A DNA stretch of 64,000 bases from NCBI RefSeq assembly GCF_016863135.1, contig NZ_BOOH01000069.1, positions 1-64,000 of the forward strand, given 5' to 3'. A program made the translations under genes and the position numbers. This stretch comes from Planobispora longispora. Lineage in GTDB: Bacteria; Actinomycetota; Actinomycetes; Streptosporangiales; Streptosporangiaceae. The notes beneath the pieces were generated by a model. That model had not been told where the DNA came from. It searched no databases and worked only from the letters and a program-made list of their open reading frames with translations. This document shows positions 50,462-57,782 of the stretch, piece after piece (within the stretch, counting starts at the first letter, position 1; every line of letters starts with the position of its first letter).

Positions 50462-51520
50462 TCACACCAAGATCACGCACACCACCAGGGTGGCGGCCGC
50501 GGCGGTCTCCACGAGCGCGCCGAGCACGTCCCCGGTGATCCCGCCCAGCCGCCGCACCGCCCTGCGCCGCAGCGCCGACGCCGCCACTAGCCCCGCCACC
50601 ATCGCGAGCAGGCACGCCGCCACCACCGCGGGAAGGGCGGGGAAGGAGATGAACGGGCCCGGCGGCAGGCGAAGTACGCCTTCGGTGAAGGTGGGGGGTG
50701 CCTCCAACATCCCCCCGTAGGTCTCGCTCATCTCCACCCCCAGGAGCGGCGCGTAGGAGCCTTCGTAGAAGACGCCGGGTTCCGCCGGGGAGGAGGCCGT
50801 GGAGAGGTGCTCGAAGGCGCCGGCGGAAGAGGAGAACAGGCCGGGGGCGAAGAGGCAGAACACGAATGTCACGGCGGCCACGCCCGCGAGGGAGAGCGCG
50901 GTGACGGCCAGGGCGGGGCCGCGCCGTACCGTCCCGGCGACCGTCGCGCCGAGCCCGCCGGGCCGGGCCGTGGGCACGCCCTCACGGCAGGCCCAGGTGA
51001 GCGCCAGCCGCCCCGCGACGCAGGCCGCCGCCAGTGCGGGCGGTCCGTACCCCGCCGACGCCGCCTCCGTGAGCGCCGCCACCTGGGCCAGCAGGGTGAG
51101 GAGCAGCGTCACGACGCCGAAGGGGCCGATGTCGGAGCGCTTCATGATGTCCAGCGCCCGCTCCGCGGGCCGTCCGCTGCCCAGCCCGTCGGCCAGGTCG
51201 GCCAGCCCGTCCAGGTGCAGCGCCCGGGTGAGCAGCGCCAGCGTGCCCACGGCCAGCACCGAGGAGAGCAGGGGGGAGACCTCCAGCCACAGCGCCGCCG
51301 TCAGCACGGCCGCCGCGACCCCGCCGAGCACCGCCCCCACCAGCGGGGCGAGCACCATCGCCCGGCCCCCCGCCCGGCGGTCCACCACCCCCGGCCGGAC
51401 CGGGAAGACGCTCAGCGTCCCGACCGCCAGCCGGAACCCGTCGGCGACCGTGGACGGCCGCGGCGGGCCGTCCGGTTCTTCGGTGTTCCCGGTGTTCTCC
51501 GGGGGCGGTGTCTCGGGCAT
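50462..51520 (-). CDS. cobS: Adenosylcobinamide-GDP ribazoletransferase (cobalamin synthase)
   Basis: 352 residues from ATG 51520. It joins adenosylcobinamide-GDP and alpha-ribazole in the membrane. The Mg-site motif HLDGLADLADGLGS (102-115) with D104, D108, D111 and the tail RRLGGITGDVLGALVE (323-338) are conserved. Several hydrophobic helices are seen. A loop at about 224-296 (Ser/Pro/Glu-rich, with FYEGSYAPLLG) makes the protein about 100 residues longer than usual CobS. It follows cobU by 32 bases on the same strand. Confidence 0.93.
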   Translation of the reverse strand: MPETPPPENTGNTEEPDGPPRPSTVADGFRLAVGTLSVFPVRPGVVDRRAGGRAMVLAPLVGAVLGGVAAAVLTAALWLEVSPLLSSVLAVGTLALLTRALHLDGLADLADGLGSGRPAERALDIMKRSDIGPFGVVTLLLTLLAQVAALTEAASAGYGPPALAAACVAGRLALTWACREGVPTARPGGLGATVAGTVRRGPALAVTALSLAGVAAVTFVFCLFAPGLFSSSAGAFEHLSTASSPAEPGVFYEGSYAPLLGVEMSETYGGMLEAPPTFTEGVLRLPPGPFISFPALPAVVAACLLAMVAGLVAASALRRRAVRRLGGITGDVLGALVETAAAATLVVCVILV

Positions 51521-51552
51521 AGGCGGTGATCGTAACGTCGCGCCGGGAGGCG

Positions 51553-52539
51553 TCAGATCGGGAGGGGCAGGAGGCGGCCGGCGACGACGAGGGAGACGTC
51601 CTCGGACTCGGCGGCCAGGCGCTGGTTCAGCCGGCCCAGGGCGTCGCGGAACGCCCGGCCGCTGGAGGTGGCGGGGACCACGCCCAGGCCGACCTCGTCG
51701 GAGACGGCCACCACGCGCGAGCGCGTCCGCCGCCACGCGGCCACCAGCTCGTCGCACCGGGCGTCCACCCGCTCGCGGGCCGCCGCGCCGCCCTCCCACG
51801 CCCCGCACTCGTCGAAGACGGCGGTGATCCAGGTGCCGAGCCCGTCGATCAGCAACGGCGTCCGCGCGGTCCCCAGCAGCCCGGCCAGGTCCGTGGTCTC
51901 GACCGTGTCCCAGTGGGCGGGGCGGCGGTCGCGATGGCCGCGGATCCGCGCCAGCCACTCCGGGTCGCCGCCGCCGGAGGGCCCGGTCGCCACGTAGACG
52001 ACTTCGGGCTCGGCCAGCAGCCGGAGCTCGGCCTCGGCCGACTTGCCCGAGCGCGACCCGCCCAGCAGGAGAGTCCGGCGCGGCTGCGGGGGCCGGGCGG
52101 GCGCGGGCTCGCGGGCGTCGAGCACCGTCCCGTCGGGTACGGCCCGCGCCCCCCACAGCGCGAGCCGCCGCTCCAGCTCGGCCTCGGACGGCGCTCGGTG
52201 ATCGATTCCCACGGCCACGACATGGGCGCCCTCCCCGATCAGGCCGCGGCGGCGCAGCTCGCCCAGGCGCTCCGGCCGGTCCAGCAGGTCGATCAGCACC
52301 ACGGCGAAGCCTCCGCCGGCGTCCGGGCCGTCCTCCGGGACGGAACCGGCGACCGCGTACAGGAGGCGCTCACCGCCGGAGGCGGTGACGACGCAGCCCT
52401 CCGGGGGGAGCGGGCGCCCGTCGACGAGGATCCGGGCGGGCCGGCGGCGGACGGTGGCCGGGCGGGCGCAGGAGGCGCAGCCGCAGCCGGGAGCGGGCCG
52501 CCCCTCCGGCCCGGCCGTCCCCTCGAACAGGATTTTCAC
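51553..52539 (-). CDS. cobU: Adenosylcobinamide kinase / guanylyltransferase with degenerate N-terminal domain
   Basis: 328 residues from GTG 52539. Residues 155-328 are CobU: P-loop LLLGGSRSGKSAEAE (157-171), VVYVATG (180-186) and the DEVG motif near the end (VVAVSDEVGLGVVP). It phosphorylates adenosylcobinamide and adds GMP. Residues 1-145 resemble a PhnP-like metallo-beta-lactamase start (ILFEGTAGPEGRPAPGCGCASC) as in Streptomyces CobU fusions, but the HxHxDH metal ligands are missing and the domain is shortened. A longer start (52608) is possible but poor. cobS follows. Confidence 0.9.
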   Translation of the reverse strand: MKILFEGTAGPEGRPAPGCGCASCARPATVRRRPARILVDGRPLPPEGCVVTASGGERLLYAVAGSVPEDGPDAGGGFAVVLIDLLDRPERLGELRRRGLIGEGAHVVAVGIDHRAPSEAELERRLALWGARAVPDGTVLDAREPAPARPPQPRRTLLLGGSRSGKSAEAELRLLAEPEVVYVATGPSGGGDPEWLARIRGHRDRRPAHWDTVETTDLAGLLGTARTPLLIDGLGTWITAVFDECGAWEGGAAARERVDARCDELVAAWRRTRSRVVAVSDEVGLGVVPATSSGRAFRDALGRLNQRLAAESEDVSLVVAGRLLPLPI

Positions 52540-52689
52540 CCCGTAAGGGTGACACGGGGCCGGGGGACTGATGTGATCGTCTGATCCGAGGCGTGGCGCA
52601 CACGGCATGATCCCTCGGGCATGCGGAATAGTAGGGTTCGCTGAGCCGCCGGGGTCGATGGCGGGAACCCGCGAGAAGGGGCGTATGGC

Positions 52690-52896
52690 ATGGCGTGGCG
52701 CTGGCGTTACGAGAACGCGGGCGGTGGCGAGCTGACCGGTGGCGGCCTGCCGGACGACACGTTCCCGAACCAGGCCGACGCGGAGTCATGGCTCGGCGAG
52801 AACTGGCGCAGCCTGCTGGAGGCCGGGGTCGAGCAGGTCTCCCTGCTGGAGGACGGCCGGCCCGAGTACGAGGGGATGTCGCTGCGCCCCGAGTGA
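52690..52896 (+). CDS. Small conserved actinobacterial protein
   Basis: 68 residues. MAWRWRYENAGGGELTGG at the start and FPNQADAESWLGENW (28-42) in the middle, then SLLEDGRPEYEGMSLRPE, are a pattern I know from many actinobacteria as a short hypothetical protein. No signal peptide or membrane helix. Upstream GAAGGGG is about ten bases before the ATG. It lies divergent from cobU, and its stop codon is the start of a repeat array. Confidence 0.8.
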   Translation: MAWRWRYENAGGGELTGGGLPDDTFPNQADAESWLGENWRSLLEAGVEQVSLLEDGRPEYEGMSLRPE

Positions 52897-53060
52897 ACCC
52901 GCCGGGCGTCCCCGGTCGACGAGCCCACCGGAAGTTTCGGACAGGCGAGCCCGCCGGGGGTTCCGGACGGGTGAATCCGCCGGGCAGGCCGGATGGACGA
53001 ATCCGCCGGGCGGGTCTCTGAACGGACCGCTCCGGGCGGGCGTCCGGCGGCGCGAACCCC
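52893..53060. repeat. Degenerate 26-base tandem repeats starting at a stop codon
   Basis: Beginning at the stop of the small gene, GTGAA(C/T)CCGCCGGGC-like units recur about every 26 bases (52893, 52974 and others, with copies near 52946 and 52997 that read CGAGCCC or CGAATCC). Later copies are more diverged. No gene is visible in this stretch, which ends before the aldo/keto reductase stop (53115). Confidence 0.7.
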
Positions 53061-53114
53061 CGGGCCGCGCAGCCCCGTAGAGGCCGCGCGGAGGGGCTCA
53101 CGCCGTCGGCGCCG

Positions 53115-54113
53115 CTACGGGCGCTTGGCGGGGCTGACGGTCTTGGCCGGGTCCCGCTCGACGATCGGGTCCAGGGCGGCGTCGATCCGCTTCATCACCT
53201 CGGCGTCCAGCTTCACGCCGGCGGCCTTGACGTTGTCGCGGACCTGCTCCGGCCGGGTGGCGCCGACGATCGCGGAGGACACGTTCGGGTTCTGCAGCAC
53301 CCACGCCACCGCGAGCTGGGCCATGGTCAGGCCGAGGTCGGCGGCGATCGGCTTGAGCTCCTGGACGCGGGTGAGGACGTCGTCGGTCAGCATGCGGGAG
53401 ATGAAGTTGCCGCCGGTCGGGTCGGTGGCCCGGGAGCCGGCGGGCGGCGGCTGGCCCGGCAGGTACTTGCCGGTGAGCACGCCCTGCGCGATGGGGGACC
53501 AGACGATCTGGCCGAGGCCCTCCTTCTCGCACAGGGGCACGACCTCGGCCTCGATGACCCGCCACAGCATGGAGTACTGCGGCTGGTTGGAGACCAGGCG
53601 GTCGAAGCCCATCTCGTCGGCGATCTTCAGGGCGGCGGCGATCTGCTCGGCGTTCCACTCGCTGACGCCGACGTAGAGGACCTTGCCCTGCCGTACGAGG
53701 TCGTCGAAGGTCTTGAGGGTCTCCTCGAGCGGAGTCTCGCTGTCGAACCGGTGGGCCTGGTAGAGATCGACGTAGTCGGTCTGCAGGCGGCGCAGGGAGC
53801 CGTGGACGGACTCGGTGATGTGCTTGCGGGACAGGCCGCGGTCGTTGGGGCCGGGGCCGGTGGGCCAGTAGACCTTGGTGAAGATCTCCAGAGACTCGCG
53901 GCGGACGCCCTTGAGCGCGCGGCCGAGCACCTCCTCCGCCCTGGTCCCCGCATAGACGTCGGCGGTGTCGAAGGTGGTGATCCCCTCGTCGAGCGCCGCC
54001 TTCACGCACTCCCGGGCGGCGTCCTCCTCGACCTGGGAGCCGTGCGTGATCCAGTTGCCGTAGCTGATCTCGCTGACCATGAGACCGCTACGGCCAAGGT
54101 GACGGAATTCCAT
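53115..54113 (-). CDS. Aldo/keto reductase
   Basis: 332 residues from ATG 54113. The TIM-barrel family tetrad is visible: Asp in FDTADVYAG (49-57), Tyr55-like, Lys in FTKVYWPTG (78-86) and His in YQAHRFDSETP (118-128). NADPH-site parts WSPIAQGVLTGKYLPGQ and SSAIVGATRPEQV are present. The sequence is close to the potassium-channel beta-like group. TAGGGT on the minus strand six bases before the ATG fits leaderless expression. It is divergent from the SUKH-like gene. Substrate unknown. Confidence 0.92.
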   Translation of the reverse strand: MEFRHLGRSGLMVSEISYGNWITHGSQVEEDAARECVKAALDEGITTFDTADVYAGTRAEEVLGRALKGVRRESLEIFTKVYWPTGPGPNDRGLSRKHITESVHGSLRRLQTDYVDLYQAHRFDSETPLEETLKTFDDLVRQGKVLYVGVSEWNAEQIAAALKIADEMGFDRLVSNQPQYSMLWRVIEAEVVPLCEKEGLGQIVWSPIAQGVLTGKYLPGQPPPAGSRATDPTGGNFISRMLTDDVLTRVQELKPIAADLGLTMAQLAVAWVLQNPNVSSAIVGATRPEQVRDNVKAAGVKLDAEVMKRIDAALDPIVERDPAKTVSPAKRP

Positions 54114-54168
54114 GCTTCGACCCTAATGGGCACTCGCCGGTGATCTGATTCGGGATACCCTGCCCGGC
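54114..54168. promoter_or_regulatory. Back-to-back leaderless promoters
   Basis: Minus: TAGGGT (54120-54125) six bases before the reductase ATG. Plus: TACCCT (54156-54161) seven bases before GTG 54169. The gap is only 55 bases. Confidence 0.5.
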
Positions 54169-55533
54169 GTGCTGCGGATGGTCACTTCTCGATGGGTACG
54201 GCTCGCGCTCGCGGCCGTCGTGACGGCGGTGGTCGTGGCGGCGGTCCTGCGCCTGCGCGGGTTCCGCCGCGTCCCGGCGGACCGGGATCCGCGGACGTCC
54301 GGCGGGACCCCGCGGACGTCCGGCGGAGTCGCCCGGGGCGGGAGGGGCCCGGCGGACGCCGGAGCCTCGCCGGGGACGCTCGCGGGTGCGGGTGCGGGTG
54401 CGGGTGCGGGTGCGGGTGCGGAGGCGGGGGCCGTGTCGCAGCCCCCGGCGCCGTGGCCGCCCGTCCCGATCCTCGGCGTTCCCACGGCGGCCGACCTGGC
54501 CCGCTACGCCACCGAGCGGTACCAGCCGGAACCGCTCCCGCCGCGCGTGCCGCGCCCGCCGCTGGGCGAGACCGCCCGCCGCCGGCTGGTCCGCTGGGGC
54601 GGCGCCGCGATCGCGCTGTGCCTGCTGGTCTTCGCCGCCCAGGCCCTGGAGACGGCGGTCTTCTCCAAGCCCCATCCCTTCTCGGAGACGGAGCACGAGG
54701 GGATCTACGGCATCGGCGTCGAGAACCTTCCCGGCGACCGCAGCTGCGGCCCGTCCGAGGTGCGACCGGACGGCACGTCGCACGTGTTCTGCACGACGGT
54801 GACGTTCGGGCGGCCGCCGGACGGGGGCGACGGCCCGGCTGAGACGCCGCCCCCGGACGAGGACTCCTCCGGCGGTGATCCGCAGTGGTCCGGGACCGGG
54901 CCCGGAGGCGCGGCGCCCGACGACGACTGCCGTCCGGGGACCGGGCGCGCGGCGGTGCGGGGAATCGACCCGCGGGTGACCCGGGCGGTGAACCGGCAGT
55001 GGAGGCGGATCGAGCGGTGGCTCGAGGCCAACGCGCCCGAGAGCCGTCGCGCGCTCCCCCCGCCCGCCCGCGCCGGGACGATCGCGGTCGCCGAGATGCA
55101 GATGGGCCTGCTCTTCCCCGACGACCTGCGGGCCTCCCTGCTGCGGCACGACGGGATCGCCTCCGGGAGGACCTTCCGGTTCTTCCTGTACCAGGGCATG
55201 GACGTCCGCGGCATCCGCGACGCCTGGCGCATGCTGTGCGGGGTCGACTCCCAGGACTACGGCGATCCGCGCGGCGACTGGTGGGACGGGCGGATGATCC
55301 CGGTCGGCGAGGACGGGCTCGGCAACCACCTGGTGGTCGACTCGGTCCGGCGCGACGTCGGGGAGACCGACCACGAGGGGACCATGGTCTTCGCGCCCGG
55401 GGGCGTCCGGATCCGCTCCTACCACGCCCTGCTGAAGCTGACGGCCGACGCTCTGGAGACGGGCGGGACCGTGGGCCACTGGAAGCCCGTCGCCGTCGAC
55501 GGCTGGCTGGACTGGGAGATCGTCGAGGACTGA
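54169..55533 (+). CDS. Membrane-anchored protein with C-terminal SMI1/KNR4 (SUKH)-like domain
   Basis: 454 residues from GTG 54169. Two hydrophobic helices (about 9-29 and 141-160). Between them, 70-86 is a Gly-Ala run coded by GTGCGG repeats. The part 165-260 has Cys193, Cys208 and Cys254 and a Pro/Asp/Gly linker. Residues 270-454 look like a SUKH fold: WRRIERWLEANAPESRR, MGLLFPDDLRASLLRHDG, then MIPVGEDGLGNHLVVDSV. SUKH domains often act as immunity proteins to toxins, but no toxin gene is adjacent. Placement of a SUKH domain on a membrane anchor is unusual. Confidence 0.72.
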   Translation: MLRMVTSRWVRLALAAVVTAVVVAAVLRLRGFRRVPADRDPRTSGGTPRTSGGVARGGRGPADAGASPGTLAGAGAGAGAGAGAEAGAVSQPPAPWPPVPILGVPTAADLARYATERYQPEPLPPRVPRPPLGETARRRLVRWGGAAIALCLLVFAAQALETAVFSKPHPFSETEHEGIYGIGVENLPGDRSCGPSEVRPDGTSHVFCTTVTFGRPPDGGDGPAETPPPDEDSSGGDPQWSGTGPGGAAPDDDCRPGTGRAAVRGIDPRVTRAVNRQWRRIERWLEANAPESRRALPPPARAGTIAVAEMQMGLLFPDDLRASLLRHDGIASGRTFRFFLYQGMDVRGIRDAWRMLCGVDSQDYGDPRGDWWDGRMIPVGEDGLGNHLVVDSVRRDVGETDHEGTMVFAPGGVRIRSYHALLKLTADALETGGTVGHWKPVAVDGWLDWEIVED

Positions 55534-55614
55534 GGCGGTCCCGCGCACGCGAAACAGGTGGCGGCCCGGAAGGGCTGGAGCGCAGCCCGGACGGGGCGGT
55601 CCCGCGCATGAGAA

Positions 55615-55649
55615 GGGCCCCGCCGTCCCGTGACGGGACGGCGGGGCCC
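55615..55649. terminator. Perfect 16-bp bidirectional hairpin
   Basis: GGGCCCCGCCGTCCCG (55615-55630), loop TGA, exact complement (55634-55649). It separates the convergent SUKH-like and DUF3043 genes. Confidence 0.85.
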
Positions 55650-55669
55650 GGGCGCTGTCGGTCGTTACT

Positions 55670-56278
55670 TCACTTCTTCGGCGGGACGGGCTTGCCGCCG
55701 GGCAGGAGCTGGGGCGGCGGGAAGCGCAGCTTGCGGATCTGCAGGGCGCGCATCGCCGCGTAGAAGCCGACGCCCTTGAGGCTCTCGCCGGGGAACTTCT
55801 CGGCGGCGAGCTTCTTGACCTTCCAGGACACCCAGACCGAGGTGAGCACGACGCCGACCATCATGATCGGCCAGGCGATGGTGATCACCGCCGCGTAGAC
55901 GTAGTTGCGGACGGAGCCGGGGAAGGGGACCCAGGTCAGCAGCAGGATCACCAGCGAGAACGGCAGGAAGTACTGGCTGACGAGGCGGCGGGAGTCGACC
56001 CAGTCGCGGGCGAACTTGCGGACCGGGCCGCGGTCGCGGGCCGGGAAGTAGCGCTCGTCGCCGCGCGCCATGCCCTGGCGCGCCTTGGCCCGGTCGGAGG
56101 CCTGGCGCTCGCGCAGCTGCCGGTAGGCCTCCTTGCGGTCACGCGGGGCGTTCACCGGCTGGCGGCGGCGGCCTTCGGCGTCCCGGCGCTTGGGGGTGGG
56201 GCGTCCCTTGCCCTCGGGCTTGGACTCGGTGACGGGCGTCGGGGAGTCGTCCCCGGTGGTCTGGGTACGTCGGAACAC
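55670..56278 (-). CDS. DUF3043 membrane protein
   Basis: 202 residues. Basic, polar N-terminal part (1-95, RPTPKRRDAEGRRRQP and RQGMARGDERYFPARDRGP), then a conserved motif RDWVDSRR, two hydrophobic helices (about 106-119 and 126-148) and a basic C-terminal tail. Actinobacterial DUF3043 proteins of this layout have no known role. It is divergent from pspA. Confidence 0.88.
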   Translation of the reverse strand: MFRRTQTTGDDSPTPVTESKPEGKGRPTPKRRDAEGRRRQPVNAPRDRKEAYRQLRERQASDRAKARQGMARGDERYFPARDRGPVRKFARDWVDSRRLVSQYFLPFSLVILLLTWVPFPGSVRNYVYAAVITIAWPIMMVGVVLTSVWVSWKVKKLAAEKFPGESLKGVGFYAAMRALQIRKLRFPPPQLLPGGKPVPPKK

Positions 56279-56426
56279 AATGCCAGCCTACCGGGACTGC
56301 AACTTAGTGACGCCCCCGTGCGTTATGCGTAGGGTGAACCTATGTGGCTCCGCCGCTTTTCTTACGGGGGGTCGGAATCACAGGGGTGACCCGAAGCGCA
56401 TTTGAAGAAGGGGACGGCCGACGCGC

Positions 56427-57293
56427 ATGAGCGTGATGAAGAGACTTTCCATGATCTTCAAGTCCAAGGCGAACAACGCCTTGGACAAGCTGGAGGATCC
56501 GCGCGAGACCCTGGACTATTCCTATCAGCGGCAGCTGGAGCTGCTGCAGAAGGTGCGCCGGGGTGTGGCCGACGTCGCGACCTCGCGTAAGCGGGTCGAG
56601 CTGCAGATCAACCAGATCGAGGCGCAGGCGCGCAAGCTTGAGGATCAGGGGCGCAAGGCCCTCGGGGTGGGCCGTGAGGACCTGGCGCGGGAGGCGCTGA
56701 CCCGTCGCAGCAGCCTGCAGACGCAGATCGCCGACCTGAAGGTGCAGCACGACAACCTGCAGGCCGAGGAGGAGAAGCTCACCACCGCCTCGCACCGCCT
56801 GCAGGCCAAGGTTGACTCCTTCCGCACCCGGAAGGAGACCATCAAGGCCACCTACACCGCCGCCGAGGCGCAGACGCGCATCAACGAGGCTTTCTCCGGC
56901 ATCTCCGAGGAGATGGGCGACGTCGGTCTGGCCATCCAGCGGGCCGAGGACAAGACCGCGCAGATGCAGGCGCGGGCCGGCGCCATCGACGAGTTGCTGG
57001 CCAGCGGTGCGCTCGACGACTTCAGCGGGTCGCGCGGCGACGACATCCAGGCGGAGCTGGACCGCATGGGCGGCAGCGCCGACATCGAGCTGGAGATCGC
57101 CCGGATGAAGGCCGAGCTGGGCCAGGGACCGGCACCCAAGAGCGCGATCGAGTCCGGGCCGCCGCAGCAGGCGCAGCAACCGCAGCAGCAGTACCAGCAG
57201 CAGGCGCAGCCGTACCAGCAGCAGCCGGTCCAGGACGACTCCTACCAGCAGCCGCCGACCCAGCAGTACCGCCAGCCCGGGGAGGGACAGTGA
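56427..57293 (+). CDS. pspA: Phage-shock protein A (PspA/IM30 family)
   Basis: 288 residues. Helical coiled-coil protein throughout 1-220: MKRLSMIFKSKANNALD, DPRETLDYSYQRQLELLQK, ALTRRSSLQTQIADLKVQHD and the end of the core at about 225. Unlike E. coli PspA it has a Gln/Pro-rich tail (235-288). PspA polymers coat stressed membranes. The next gene starts inside its stop (GTGA overlap). Streptomyces has the same pair, which handles membrane stress. Confidence 0.93.
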   Translation: MSVMKRLSMIFKSKANNALDKLEDPRETLDYSYQRQLELLQKVRRGVADVATSRKRVELQINQIEAQARKLEDQGRKALGVGREDLAREALTRRSSLQTQIADLKVQHDNLQAEEEKLTTASHRLQAKVDSFRTRKETIKATYTAAEAQTRINEAFSGISEEMGDVGLAIQRAEDKTAQMQARAGAIDELLASGALDDFSGSRGDDIQAELDRMGGSADIELEIARMKAELGQGPAPKSAIESGPPQQAQQPQQQYQQQAQPYQQQPVQDDSYQQPPTQQYRQPGEGQ

Positions 57294-57568
57294 TCGTTCG
57301 AATCATGGGCGAGGGGCAGATCGAGATCGCGCCCGGCGACCTGGCCGTGCTCAACGATCTGGACGGGCAGCTGGAGGCGGCGATCGAGGCCGGGGACGAG
57401 GAGACGTTCAGGACCCGCCTGCACGCCCTGCTGGACCAGGTCCGCCACGTCGGAAAGGCGCTTCCCGACGAGAGCCTGGAGCCGTCCGAGCTGATCCTGC
57501 CCCCGGCCGACGCCTCCATGGAGGAGGTCCGGGAGATGCTCGGCGACGAGGGGCTCATCCCCGGATAG
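57290..57568 (+). CDS. PspA-associated protein (PspAA)
   Basis: 92 residues from GTG 57290, overlapping the pspA stop by four bases. Short start MIVRIMGEGQIEIAPGDL, then AVLNDLDGQLEAAIEAGDE and ALLDQVRHVGKALPDESLEP. This is the PspAA domain found beside pspA in actinobacteria. It probably works with PspA. A hairpin terminator follows at 57619-57643. Confidence 0.9.
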   Translation: MIVRIMGEGQIEIAPGDLAVLNDLDGQLEAAIEAGDEETFRTRLHALLDQVRHVGKALPDESLEPSELILPPADASMEEVREMLGDEGLIPG

Positions 57569-57618
57569 GACGAAGGCCGGTTCTCTTCTCCGAGTTCCGC
57601 GCGCGGGCCGTACGGCGC

Positions 57619-57643
57619 AGGCCCGGTCGTCAGGACCGGGTCT
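57619..57643 (+). terminator. Hairpin terminator after pspA-pspAA
   Basis: AGGCCCGGTC (57619-57628) and GACCGGGTCT (57634-57643), ten pairs with one mismatch, loop GTCAG. The rest of the gap to the kinase (57644-57782) is AT-richer and probably holds its promoter. Confidence 0.6.
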
Positions 57644-57782
57644 GCCCGCCGATCGCCCTGGCCGGAGCCCCTGCGGGACACAGCGGAAAGCTACCAAGAA
57701 GTGATTCCCCTGTTGGCTGAACCCGGCAGTACCCTCGCTAGATTCAATGGGACACAAAAATCCCTAAATGGAGGGTTTCGTT

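Noticed and set aside
52540-52689. Cobalamin riboswitch before cobU
   Set aside because: No B12-box or paired core is visible in the gap.
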